Below, piece by piece: positions 1-6,624 of a stretch of 13,243 nucleotides of DNA. The position numbers and the translations under genes are program-made. The notes beneath the pieces were generated by a model that saw only the letters and a list, made by a program, of their open reading frames with translations, ran no database searches and had not been told where the DNA came from. The stretch lies in assembly GCA_050010115.1 (NCBI GenBank), contig JBEKLQ010000130.1, positions 1 through 13,243 of the forward strand, given 5' to 3'. Positions within the stretch are counted from its first letter, which is position 1. Each line of letters begins with the position of its first letter. The stretch comes from JAKACA01 sp050010115. GTDB taxonomy: Bacteria > Actinomycetota > Acidimicrobiia > Acidimicrobiales > Bog-793.

Positions 1-393
1 AATCGGCGGCAGGCCGCGTGCGGTGCGCTCGATGTTCGCGATGGCGAAGATCTGCTCGGGCCCGGTCAGCTTGTCGAAGGCCGCCAGCGAGAAGCTCGGC
101 GGGATGGCGTACAGCGGCTCGGACTTGCGGGCGAAGTCGATGGCCTTGATGATCGTGGCGTTGCAGGTGGCGGTGTCGTTCGGCACGTCGTGGCCGCAGA
201 TGCCGGGCATGAGGAACACCGGGCTCGGCGGGATCGACCTGGGAAGGGTCATCTTGACGTCAGTACTTTGATGGTCCCCGACCTGGGCAGCAACAGCGGT
301 GGCACTGCCGAGCGCAGCGGCGATACCCATCGCGGCCACCGCCAGGGCCCCAACTGATCTCGGGACTGGGTTGCAGCGGAACATACCTTTCAT
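1..393 (-). CDS. Secreted CAP-like protein, N-terminal part (cut by left edge)
   Basis: The 131 visible residues begin at an ATG (391-393) and run off the left edge. Residues 1-36 form a Sec signal peptide: basic start (MKGMFRC), hydrophobic stretch at about 14-36, and an AXA-type cleavage region (ATAVAAQ). A short linker follows, with two Cys (about 66 and 77) that could form a disulfide outside the cell. Residues 109-131 (LTGPEQIFAIANIERTARGL and beyond) resemble the opening helix of CAP/SCP-PR1 extracellular proteins, which commonly carry an N-x-x-R-x-x-x-GL-P pattern. The family call rests on that short motif only; secretion is much surer. A second in-frame ATG lies 3 codons downstream. 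No clear Shine-Dalgarno (SD) site precedes the ATG, but a small upstream ORF with a strong SD overlaps it by 4 nt. The gene lies 225 bp downstream of the XPB gene in the same direction. Confidence 0.65.
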   Translation of the reverse strand, partial: MKGMFRCNPVPRSVGALAVAAMGIAAALGSATAVAAQVGDHQSTDVKMTLPRSIPPSPVFLMPGICGHDVPNDTATCNATIIKAIDFARKSEPLYAIPPSFSLAAFDKLTGPEQIFAIANIERTARGLPPI

Positions 394-473
394 ATCGACC
401 GCCGCCGGACCGGCTTGTGGCCATTTGATTCCGGGACTCCGCCCATGGAGCTGAGGACGTCCTTGTAATTCAC
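390..473 (-). CDS. Possible 27-codon leader ORF coupled to the secreted protein
   Basis: A GTG (471-473) sits 8 nt after a perfect GGAGG (482-486, read on the minus strand) and opens 27 codons ending in a TGA (390-392) that overlaps the ATG of the secreted-protein gene as ATGA. That layout is typical of translational coupling. The peptide begins VNYKDVLSS and ends KPVRRRSI. It has no recognised domain. It could be a leader peptide or the out-of-frame true N terminus of the downstream gene. A TTGACA (489-494) just upstream could be a -35 box, but a promoter placed there would start the transcript after this GTG, so both readings cannot hold together. Confidence 0.3.
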   Translation of the reverse strand: MNYKDVLSSMGGVPESNGHKPVRRRSI

Positions 474-556
474 AGGTCGATCCTCCATTGTCAAAGCCGG
501 GTGTGATAACAGGAATCTTGCGAGCGTGTGGCGATGCTCACTTGCGCTGGAATGAT

Positions 557-570
557 CCCGAGTGCTCGGG
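557..570. repeat. Perfect CCCGAG-TG-CTCGGG hairpin, possible terminator after XPB
   Basis: A 14-bp perfect dyad lies 48 bp beyond the XPB stop codon, in the 224-bp gap before the secreted-protein start. It could fold into a 5-bp GC stem with a 4-nt loop and so end the helicase operon transcript. No T-tract follows on the minus strand, so intrinsic termination is only a possibility. Confidence 0.35.
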
Positions 571-617
571 CACCATTTCTTCCGCGCTGGAGATGAGACA
601 CACGCAGCTGGCTCCGT

Positions 618-2411
618 CTACATCGTGAGCTCGCCCGATTGGGCCGCCGGGGCTGGCGCTACTTCAGCGCGTTCAGCGCCCGGGACGTCGCCCGCGTTCG
701 GTGCGCCTGACACTCTAGACAACACCTCGGCGGCATCGACAATCGTGTAGGCATAGCCCTGCTCGGCAAGGAAACGCTGCCGGCGCAAGGCGAACTCCTG
801 ATCGTTGGTGTCCCGGGCGACCACGGCGAAGAACCGTGCCTGGCGTCCGTCGAGCTTGGGTCGCAACACCCGCCCGAGGCGCTGTGCCTCCTCCTGCCGG
901 CTGCCGAAGGCGCCGGAGACCTGGATGGCGACGGAGGCCTCGGGAAGGTCGATGGAGAAGTTGGCGACCTTCGACACGACCAACACCGGGATCTCGCCCT
1001 GCCGGAAGGCGGCGAACAGCCGCTCCCGCTCCTTGTTGGGCGTCTTGCCGGTCAGCACCGGTGCGCCCAATTGTGCAGCGAGCTCGTCCAGCTGGTCGAG
1101 GTACTGACCGATCACCAGTGTCGGCTCCCCGGACCGGACGGCGTCGGCGCACAGAGCCTCGACGACCGCCGCTTTCGACCGAGCGGTTGCACCCACCCGA
1201 TAACGCTCCTCGGGCTCAGCGAGCGCGTAGGCCATGCGCTCCTCGTCGGTCAGGGCAACACGGACCTCGGTGCAGACGGCAGGAGCGATCCAACCCTGTG
1301 CTTCGACGTCGCGCCATGGCGAGTCGAAGCGTTTTGGGCCGATGAGGCTGAAGACGTCGTCGGCTCGGCCGTCCTCGCGCACGAGCGTGGCGGTGAGGCC
1401 GAGGCGGCGGCGGCTCTGGATGTCCGCCGCCATCCGGAACACCGGCGCCGGGAGCAGATGGACCTCGTCGTAGACCACCAGGCCCCAGTCCTCGGCCGAC
1501 AGCAGCTCCATGTGGGGGAAGAGGCTGCCACGGCGAGTGGCGACGATCTGGTAGGTGGCGATCGTGACCGGGCGGATCTCCTTGCGCTCTCCCGAGTACT
1601 CGCCGATCTCGTGATCGCTCATGGTGGTCCGGGCGAGGAGCTCGGCGCGCCACTGGCGGCTGGCCACGGTGTTCGTGACGAGCACGAGTGTCCGGGTTGC
1701 GGCTGCCACCATGGCGCCGATCCCGACCAACGTCTTTCCTGCTCCGCACGGCAGCACGACCACGCCGCTGCCGGCGGCGGCGAAGGCGCTCACCGCCTGT
1801 GCCTGGTAGGGCCGCAACTCGAAACCCCCACCCTGCCTCGCGAGAATCTCGTGCCCGGCGCCATCGACATACCCGGCCCGGTCCTCCGCCGGCCAACCGA
1901 GCTTGATGAGCGCTTGCTTCACCCGGCCGCGCTCGGCGCGGTAGACCGACACCGTGTCGGCATCGATGCGCGGCCCGAGCAGGGGGGCGACGGCCTTGGA
2001 GCGGACGACCTCCTCCAGTACGGCACGGTCCGTTGCCACGAGCACGAGGCCGTGGCGGGGATCGGTCACGAGCGCCAACCGGCCGTAGCGCCCCATCACC
2101 TCGGCGATGCGGATGAGCAACGGGTCAGGGACCGGGTAGCGGGACCACGCCGTGAGGGTGCGGGTGACGTCGGAAGCTTCGACACCGGCCGCCCGGGCGT
2201 TCCAGAGGCCGAGGGGGGTGATCCGGTAGGTGTGGATGTGCTCGGGGGAGCGCTCCAGCTCGGCGAACACGGCGATGGCGGCCCGGCACGCCTCGGAGTG
2301 GGGGTGGTCGACCTCGAGGAGCAGCGTCTGATCCGACTGCACGACCAGCGGACCGCCGCGGGGCGAGCCGTTGGTGTCGCCGGGATGCTGTCCGGGGTCG
2401 GCGGCGCTCAC
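618..2411 (-). CDS. XPB-type DNA repair helicase (SF2, 3'-5')
   Basis: This is a 597-aa superfamily 2 helicase closely resembling mycobacterial XPB, an ATP-dependent 3'-5' DNA helicase thought to act in nucleotide excision repair or transcription-linked unwinding. Residues 22-175 form the N-terminal region (PLVVQSDQTLLLEVDH, then HTYRITPLGLWNARAAG). Helicase motifs follow in order: Q-like FELRPYQ (about 197), Walker A PCGAGKT (221-227), DEVH box (315-318), TAT motif (about 340), RED (345-347) and motif VI QEEAQRLGRVLRP (about 506). The last ~40 residues are Ala/Pro-rich and nonconserved. GTG at 2409-2411 is chosen because AGGAGG (2419-2424) lies 7 nt upstream and the start overlaps the stop of the upstream gene. 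An in-frame ATG at 2450 would add 13 residues but lacks such a site. Translation is probably coupled to the helicase-associated partner. Family assignment is firm; the cellular role in bacteria is less settled. Confidence 0.95.
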   Translation of the reverse strand: MSAADPGQHPGDTNGSPRGGPLVVQSDQTLLLEVDHPHSEACRAAIAVFAELERSPEHIHTYRITPLGLWNARAAGVEASDVTRTLTAWSRYPVPDPLLIRIAEVMGRYGRLALVTDPRHGLVLVATDRAVLEEVVRSKAVAPLLGPRIDADTVSVYRAERGRVKQALIKLGWPAEDRAGYVDGAGHEILARQGGGFELRPYQAQAVSAFAAAGSGVVVLPCGAGKTLVGIGAMVAAATRTLVLVTNTVASRQWRAELLARTTMSDHEIGEYSGERKEIRPVTIATYQIVATRRGSLFPHMELLSAEDWGLVVYDEVHLLPAPVFRMAADIQSRRRLGLTATLVREDGRADDVFSLIGPKRFDSPWRDVEAQGWIAPAVCTEVRVALTDEERMAYALAEPEERYRVGATARSKAAVVEALCADAVRSGEPTLVIGQYLDQLDELAAQLGAPVLTGKTPNKERERLFAAFRQGEIPVLVVSKVANFSIDLPEASVAIQVSGAFGSRQEEAQRLGRVLRPKLDGRQARFFAVVARDTNDQEFALRRQRFLAEQGYAYTIVDAAEVLSRVSGAPNAGDVPGAERAEVAPAPAAQSGELTM

Positions 2412-5203
2412 AGCAGATCCTCCTCTTGCTCGGTCAGGACTCGCGCCCATTGGAAGTCGTCGATCGGCACCTCGATGGCGCGAAACCCGTTGACGGTCAG
2501 CAGCTCCACGTCTGACTCGAGGACACCCAGCACCGTGGCGTTGCTTTCCGAGGTACGCCCGGTCTCATCGGTCGAGGAGGCGCGAACGATCCAGTCGTGC
2601 GCGAAGGAAAGTTGAAGCAACCCGCGGATCTCGTCACGGGTCTTCGCGATCGCCGTGGGCCGCTGGTCGACGCTTGCCAGTGCCCGGAGGGTTCCCTCGT
2701 GGGCGAGGTCCAACTCGTCCTCGCCGTCCTCGTCGTCCTCGTCGTCGTCCCATTCGTCGTCAATCGGCTCGTCTTCGTCCGGGTCGACACCCCACCTGTC
2801 ACCGCCGAGTGATCGGTCAGGTTGTGGAACCAGACGGCCATCGATGGTGACGCGGTGGCCGGGTTGACCACCGAACACGGCCTTGATCAACGATGACCCC
2901 GGCGATCTCGCCGGCGCCGCCGCCCGCCCGCATGGCACGGGCCCCGACTCGGCTTCCAGGCGACCGGCGAAGAGCTCGCATGCCAACCGAGCGTGCTCCT
3001 GCCGGCGCAACTGCTCGTCAGCGAACGCGTCCGATGTCCTCGGCAGGCCGAGCGGCGAGCCGCGGTGGCACCGCGCCGCCGGCACGACTACGGACCCTGA
3101 TGCGTCCTCCTGGGCGGGGAGGTAACCGGCGGAGCGCAGGCGCTCGAGGACGGCGTCCGGCCCGGCATCCGAGACGAGAACGGTGGGAGCGATCTGCCGC
3201 AGATGCAGGGCGCCGGTCTTCCTGGAGCGGAGCACCTCGGTGGCTACGGCGGCCTCCTCAAAACGCACATAGCTCGTCGCCGACCCGACCCGTGCCGTCC
3301 CGTGCCTGCGAGCGACATCGCCGATCAGGTAGCGGAGGGCCTGGGGCAGCTCGCGGGCCGAGTGAGCCTGCAGGAGCTCGCAGATGCCGTCGGCCGTGAG
3401 ACCGGAGTCGAGCCCGCGGCGCACCGACGCCTCCGTGAAGCGGTAGACGATCGCCGCGCCGGCGGACTCGGTGTCGGCGACCTGCTCGAGTCGGAGTTGG
3501 AAGTCCCGAGGAGCTGATCCCGGAGCCACAGCGGTGAGATCGGCCTGCAGGACGAGGTCGGTCGAGGCCGGCTCGGCGAGGTCCTCCAGCAAACTCACCG
3601 CCTCGCCGATGTCGCACCGTGCGACCGCCCTGCCCACGGTGGAGATGGATCCGCAGGCCATGACGCCCAACAGTTCGGCCTCGGCACTGACCCAAGCGAT
3701 GTGCATCTCCGCAGAGGCGGGGCCCTTGGCGATGATCATCGGGGCGTCCCAGACGACGGCGGCGGTCAGCGAGCCTGCCTCGGCTGCCTTGCCGGGCGGC
3801 ACGGCTGCGAGTGCCTTCAGGGTGGCGAGGCGGTGGTCGACCACTCCAGGGCTCCCACCCCACTGCGTGAGTGGTGCGACCCGTCCCTCCTCGTCTTCGG
3901 TCCCCGCAAGGCTCGGGAAGGTCTCGGTACCGAGCCAAGCAGAAGCGAGCGCACCCCAGCGCTCGGGGCCCGAGAGCTCGAGCCACTCGTCGAAAGCGGG
4001 AGTCGGCATGGCCGCGCTGGGCTCGGCAGCACTCGACGTCCTGGCGCTCCGCCCGCCGGGTCTGCGCTTGGCAGCGGGCGGCTCGCGGTCAGGGCCCGGG
4101 CTCCGAGCAGGACGGGCGAGCGTGAAGAGCTTGGCGGCCGCCCCGATCTCGAGAAGCAGCGTGACCTCGTCGGCGCTGCGCGATGCAGAGTCGGCGAGCT
4201 TGCGCAGCTCACGAACGCCGAGCCCTCCGGACTTGAGGGTCGGTGCCGGCTGAGTGCCCAGCCGCCGACCGAGCGCCTCGATCACCGTCACGGCGCCCTC
4301 GGCGGCTCGCAGAGCAGCGGAGTCGACCCGGTCAGCACTGACCTCGGAGGTCCGGATCGCCGGGCGGCGAGGTGCGAGGTCGGGGAAGACCCGACCGCCC
4401 CGGAGCACGAGGCCGATCTCACGGGGCATCACGCAACGGTCCCAGCTCTGGGGGAAGATGAGTCCGTTGTGGGCGAGGGTGTCGATGTCGTTGAACGACT
4501 GAGCTCGGCGTTGGGTGGCGTAGAGATGCGGCGCGTAGGGCACGAAGACTGCCGGAGGACCGGCTGCGATCCTGCACGCAAGCTCTCGAGCCGCTGGTGA
4601 GACCGAGGCGAGCGCCCGCTGCACCCGTTCAGGTACCGGTAGCTCCTCGATCAGCTTGGCGGCGAGATCCGCCTTGCGTTCCTTGCCGTCGAGCTTGAGG
4701 CCGGCCGAACGGGCGACGAACCTCATGTCGTCGGCACCGAGGGGCTCAACGAGCGCCGCGATGGGTGGTCCGAGCCGGGCGGGAGTCGCCATTTCGGCGA
4801 CGTGTGGGTGCAGGATCATCCGGCCTGTTCGACGGATGATCAGCGCCTGCCGCTCGAGTCGATCAAGGACGCCGTCGACCTCTGCCTCAGGTACCTCGGG
4901 CCCGAGCAGCGCGAGCAAGCGCGCCCGGCCATAGTCCGGACCAGCGATTGTCAGGGCCTGGAGCAACTGCAGCGAGAAGCGGTCCATCCGGTCCAAGCAA
5001 CGCTGCACGCTCCCGATCCGGTTAGCCCGGGTCGCCAGATCCTGCAACGACGCTGCTGGCGGCGTGCCGAGGTCGGGCCGCAGTGTCATGAGCTCGAGCA
5101 ATCCGGCTTCGTCGAGGCTGGCGATGCGCTCGACGAAGAAGTCGCTCCGCGGCTTGGGGCTGGCGGCGGTCGCCCATGAGCTGGAAAGTGCCGCACGAGG
5201 CAC
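2408..5203 (-). CDS. Helicase-associated protein (XPB/Ssl2 N-terminal-like domain)
   Basis: This 931-aa protein matches the layout of helicase-associated proteins encoded next to bacterial XPB (Rv0862c-like). The N-terminal half is a run of winged-helix-like segments (SLDEAGLLELMTLRPDLGTP near 29-48, LLQALTIAGPDYGRARLLAL near 81-100). The middle contains the XPB/Ssl2 N-terminal-like domain. The C-terminal ~100 residues (DEIRGLLQLSFAHDWIVRAS...) resemble a WYL-like regulatory tail. A very acidic patch at about 808-832 (DNA 2708-2782) is mostly Asp/Glu and precedes that tail. GTG at 5201-5203 is preferred because AGGAGG (5210-5215) lies 6 nt upstream. A longer frame from ATG 5320 would add 39 low-complexity residues over the ribosome site. 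It probably works with the helicase encoded immediately downstream, as a partner or loader; that is inference from synteny. It may be longer than the mycobacterial protein. Confidence 0.88.
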   Translation of the reverse strand: MPRAALSSSWATAASPKPRSDFFVERIASLDEAGLLELMTLRPDLGTPPAASLQDLATRANRIGSVQRCLDRMDRFSLQLLQALTIAGPDYGRARLLALLGPEVPEAEVDGVLDRLERQALIIRRTGRMILHPHVAEMATPARLGPPIAALVEPLGADDMRFVARSAGLKLDGKERKADLAAKLIEELPVPERVQRALASVSPAARELACRIAAGPPAVFVPYAPHLYATQRRAQSFNDIDTLAHNGLIFPQSWDRCVMPREIGLVLRGGRVFPDLAPRRPAIRTSEVSADRVDSAALRAAEGAVTVIEALGRRLGTQPAPTLKSGGLGVRELRKLADSASRSADEVTLLLEIGAAAKLFTLARPARSPGPDREPPAAKRRPGGRSARTSSAAEPSAAMPTPAFDEWLELSGPERWGALASAWLGTETFPSLAGTEDEEGRVAPLTQWGGSPGVVDHRLATLKALAAVPPGKAAEAGSLTAAVVWDAPMIIAKGPASAEMHIAWVSAEAELLGVMACGSISTVGRAVARCDIGEAVSLLEDLAEPASTDLVLQADLTAVAPGSAPRDFQLRLEQVADTESAGAAIVYRFTEASVRRGLDSGLTADGICELLQAHSARELPQALRYLIGDVARRHGTARVGSATSYVRFEEAAVATEVLRSRKTGALHLRQIAPTVLVSDAGPDAVLERLRSAGYLPAQEDASGSVVVPAARCHRGSPLGLPRTSDAFADEQLRRQEHARLACELFAGRLEAESGPVPCGRAAAPARSPGSSLIKAVFGGQPGHRVTIDGRLVPQPDRSLGGDRWGVDPDEDEPIDDEWDDDEDDEDGEDELDLAHEGTLRALASVDQRPTAIAKTRDEIRGLLQLSFAHDWIVRASSTDETGRTSESNATVLGVLESDVELLTVNGFRAIEVPIDDFQWARVLTEQEEDLL

Positions 5204-5209
5204 GGCAGT

Positions 5210-5215
5210 CCTCCT
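5210..5215 (-). promoter_or_regulatory. Ribosome binding site AGGAGG of the helicase operon
   Basis: A perfect AGGAGG on the minus strand lies 6 nt before the GTG at 5203. It decides the start against the longer in-frame ATG at 5320. Confidence 0.75.
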
Positions 5216-5239
5216 CGTGTTGGTCTGTGGGATTGGGCG

Positions 5240-5245
5240 AGCGTA
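5240..5245 (-). promoter_or_regulatory. Possible -10 element (TACGCT) for the helicase operon
   Basis: TACGCT fits the actinobacterial TANNNT pattern and would place the transcript start about 30 nt before the GTG, leaving room for the AGGAGG site. I see no convincing -35 box at 16-18 nt upstream, so this is tentative. Confidence 0.25.
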
Positions 5246-5258
5246 ACCAGGTGGGGGT

Positions 5259-5278
5259 CGCGGGGGGTTGATCCCGCG
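5259..5278. repeat. Inverted repeat CGCGGG-N8-CCCGCG upstream of the helicase operon
   Basis: A perfect 6-bp GC-only dyad with an 8-nt spacer lies in the 227-bp divergent gap between the helicase operon and the tacA-like gene. It could be an operator or an RNA hairpin. Its function is not evident. Confidence 0.35.
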
Positions 5279-5395
5279 CGAGCAGGGGTTTCTTTGAGCA
5301 AGGGAATGTCGGGAGGCCATCGGAGATCGCCCGTCCAGCGGCTCACCGTCGAGGGGGAGCGGAGGCTGGGCCGAGCTCGCCTCTGTGCGGAGGGC

Positions 5396-5424
5396 TTGAC
5401 AGACAGAGATCGTACTGCCATTGT
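5396..5424 (+). promoter_or_regulatory. Promoter of the TacAT-like operon
   Basis: A consensus -35 TTGACA (5396-5401), a 17-nt spacer and a weak -10 CATTGT (5419-5424) are visible. The -10 ends 6 nt before the ATG at 5431, so transcription should start at or next to the A of the ATG, giving a leaderless mRNA. No Shine-Dalgarno sequence is present. Confidence 0.55.
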
Positions 5425-5430
5425 AAGTAC
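5412..5430. promoter_or_regulatory. Operator-like inverted repeat GTACT-N9-AGTAC
   Basis: GTACT (5412-5416) and AGTAC (5426-5430) form a perfect dyad across the -10 region, ending at the base before the ATG. This is where a ribbon-helix-helix antitoxin or antitoxin-toxin complex would bind to repress its own operon. Binding is inferred from position and family habit. Confidence 0.5.
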
Positions 5431-5700
5431 ATGAAGGACGAACGACTCCAGATCAGGATCGGGCCAGACTCGAAGCGTCGGCTCGAGACCGCCGCCTCCG
5501 CTTCGCACGTCTCGATGTCGGCCTTCGTCCTCCAAGCCGCCGAGGCACGCGCCGAGGAGCTGCTGATTGAGCGCCAGCTGATCGAGTTGTCGCCAGGGGC
5601 CGCGGAGGCCTTCTCGGAGGCACTCGAGCGACCCGGTGAGGTCAATGAGCGACTCGCGGCTGCGTTCGACCGGCCTCTTAAGTTCTCCTGGATTGACTGA
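5431..5700 (+). CDS. tacA: DUF1778 (TacA-like) ribbon-helix-helix antitoxin
   Basis: This is an 89-aa protein of the usual size for DUF1778 antitoxins. Residues 5-45 (RLQIRIGPDSKRRLETAAS, then VSMSAFVLQAA) form a ribbon-helix-helix DNA-binding domain: a basic beta strand and two helices. The C-terminal part has the family pattern LS..A.EAF.EALE.P..VNE.L (about 54-79), expected to wrap around and block the acetyltransferase toxin. It is encoded directly before, and overlapping, a GNAT toxin, the standard TacAT order. The ATG at 5431 directly follows a promoter and an inverted repeat, so it is probably read from a leaderless mRNA and autorepressed. Family assignment is solid; the symbol is by homology of type. 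Confidence 0.87.
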   Translation: MKDERLQIRIGPDSKRRLETAASASHVSMSAFVLQAAEARAEELLIERQLIELSPGAAEAFSEALERPGEVNERLAAAFDRPLKFSWID

Positions 5701-6217
5701 GCTCCGCCGGCCGGAGCTGCTCGACAAGCGACACCAGCGCGGCACCTTCGATTGCGGCGAGCCGCTCCTCAACGAGTGGCTCCAGCGCTACGCCGGTCAG
5801 AACCGCCGGGGCAACACAGCGGCGACTTGGATCATCGCAGACGCCGACGATGTCGTCGTCGCCTATGCCAGCTTGTCCATGACCGGGATTGATCGGTCAT
5901 CCGCGTCGACCAAATTCGCAAAGCAAGCTCCCAGTCCTGTGCCCGCTTTGCTCCTCGGTCGCCTTGCCGTCGATCGCCGATACTCGGGGCTCGGAGTCGG
6001 AACCGCTCTCGTCGCTCACGTGCTGGCCACGGCAGTCGAGCTCAACCGCTCAGCAGCCTGTCGTGCCGTCGTCGTCACCGCGCTCAGCGAGCGGCCCCGG
6101 CAGTGGTGGGAACGTCTCGGCGTTCACCTTCTCGACCCGACAGAGCCCGGCTCTCTCGATCTGTACCTGTTGGCGTCAGCAATCGAGGAAACCCTTCGCG
6201 AAATGGGCAAGCCCTGA
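5645..6217 (+). CDS. tacT: GNAT acetyltransferase toxin, TacT-like
   Basis: From ATG 5645 this is 190 aa. TacT-type toxins acetylate the amino group of aminoacyl-tRNAs and block translation. Visible features are the early FDCGEP..LNEWL segment (35-46), a beta strand LLLGRLAVD (102-110), the acetyl-CoA P-loop RYSGLGVG (112-119) and the C-terminal strand DLYLL (172-176). At the position where Salmonella TacT has its catalytic Tyr (motif FYxHHGF), this protein has WWERLGV, so Trp155 replaces Tyr. Tyr174 lies in the last strand and is a possible but unproven substitute. The start is uncertain: ATG 5645 has GAGG 3 nt before it, GTG 5636 is 9 nt earlier, and TTG 5693, overlapping the antitoxin stop, would match the usual TacT length better. 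It is translationally coupled to the antitoxin. Confidence 0.85.
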   Translation: MSDSRLRSTGLLSSPGLTELRRPELLDKRHQRGTFDCGEPLLNEWLQRYAGQNRRGNTAATWIIADADDVVVAYASLSMTGIDRSSASTKFAKQAPSPVPALLLGRLAVDRRYSGLGVGTALVAHVLATAVELNRSAACRAVVVTALSERPRQWWERLGVHLLDPTEPGSLDLYLLASAIEETLREMGKP

Positions 6218-6222
6218 GGTAC

Positions 6223-6234
6223 CGACACGTGTCG
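6223..6234. repeat. 12-bp perfect palindrome CGACACGTGTCG
   Basis: A perfect palindrome begins 5 bp after the stop of the tacT-like gene, in the 146-bp gap before the next TA pair. It could be a protein-binding site. No T-tract follows, so it is a poor intrinsic terminator. Confidence 0.4.
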
Positions 6235-6276
6235 CCCGCGGCGCGAGTTCGGCCAGCGTGATGCCTATTTGATCGA

Positions 6277-6296
6277 CGCCGTGCCCGGTAACGGCG
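6277..6296. repeat. Inverted repeat CGCCGT-N8-ACGGCG
   Basis: A perfect 6-bp GC-rich stem with an 8-nt loop lies between the tacT-like gene and the first vapB-like gene. It could be an mRNA-end hairpin without a T-tract, or an operator. Confidence 0.35.
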
Positions 6297-6350
6297 CTCG
6301 GGGCCTCGAGGCAGAGGTTGCGTTTCGTTCTGGCGGCTTCGAAAACAGAG

Positions 6351-6356
6351 TATGGT
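6351..6356 (+). promoter_or_regulatory. -10 element (TATGGT) of the first VapBC operon
   Basis: TATGGT fits TANNNT and ends 7 nt before ATG 6364, so it predicts a leaderless message starting at that ATG. The overlapping GGTGA (6354-6358) could instead act as a ribosome site with a 5-nt spacer. No strong -35 is visible. Confidence 0.35.
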
Positions 6357-6363
6357 GATTGGT

Positions 6364-6624
6364 ATGGCGACAAAGAAAGTCACCATCACCCTCGACGCCT
6401 TGCAGCTCGATCGGGTTCGTGAGCTCGTCGAGACGGGGAAGGCGTCCAGCGTCTCCGGGTTCGTACAGCACGCTGTCGGCGTGGCCCTCGACGACGTCGC
6501 CGGCTGGGGGGCGCTGCTCGCTCAAGCGCTCCGGGAAACCGGCGGGGCGCTCTCCGACGACGAGAAGGCGTGGGCGGACGAAATGCTCGGAACGCGGAAG
6601 CAACACACACGGTCGGTCGCTTGA
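6364..6624 (+). CDS. Ribbon-helix-helix antitoxin, VapB-like
   Basis: This 86-aa protein has N-terminal KKVTITLDALQLDRVRELVE (about 4-23) followed by SVSGFVQHAVGVAL (about 33-46), the strand-helix-helix order of ribbon-helix-helix DNA-binding antitoxins. The Trp-containing C-terminal half (WGALLAQALRETGG, DDEKAWADEMLG) would be the toxin-binding tail. ATG 6364 is preferred to ATG 6352 because the family begins right before the basic strand and because a -10-like TATGGT overlaps 6352. Its TGA overlaps the ATG of a PIN-domain toxin (TGATG), so the pair is coupled. It is likely an operon autorepressor. It could equally be named ParD/MazE-like; the exact subfamily is uncertain. Confidence 0.82.
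   Translation: MATKKVTITLDALQLDRVRELVETGKASSVSGFVQHAVGVALDDVAGWGALLAQALRETGGALSDDEKAWADEMLGTRKQHTRSVA

Noticed and set aside
2412..2450. A longer XPB start at ATG 2450
   Set aside because: It would put the perfect AGGAGG site inside the coding sequence and add 13 nonconserved residues; GTG 2411 fits the site and the overlap.
1071..2615. A 514-codon open frame on the plus strand opposite the XPB gene
   Set aside because: It is antisense to a clearly conserved helicase, has no domain, and arises from the GC-rich third positions of the real gene.
2708..2782. CGTCGTC repeats as a possible microsatellite or CRISPR-like array
   Set aside because: They are the codons of the acidic tract in the helicase-associated protein; there is no repeat-spacer pattern here or elsewhere in the window.
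5204..5320. A longer start at ATG 5320 for the helicase-associated protein
   Set aside because: The extra 39 residues are Arg/Pro-rich and cover the ribosome site before GTG 5203.
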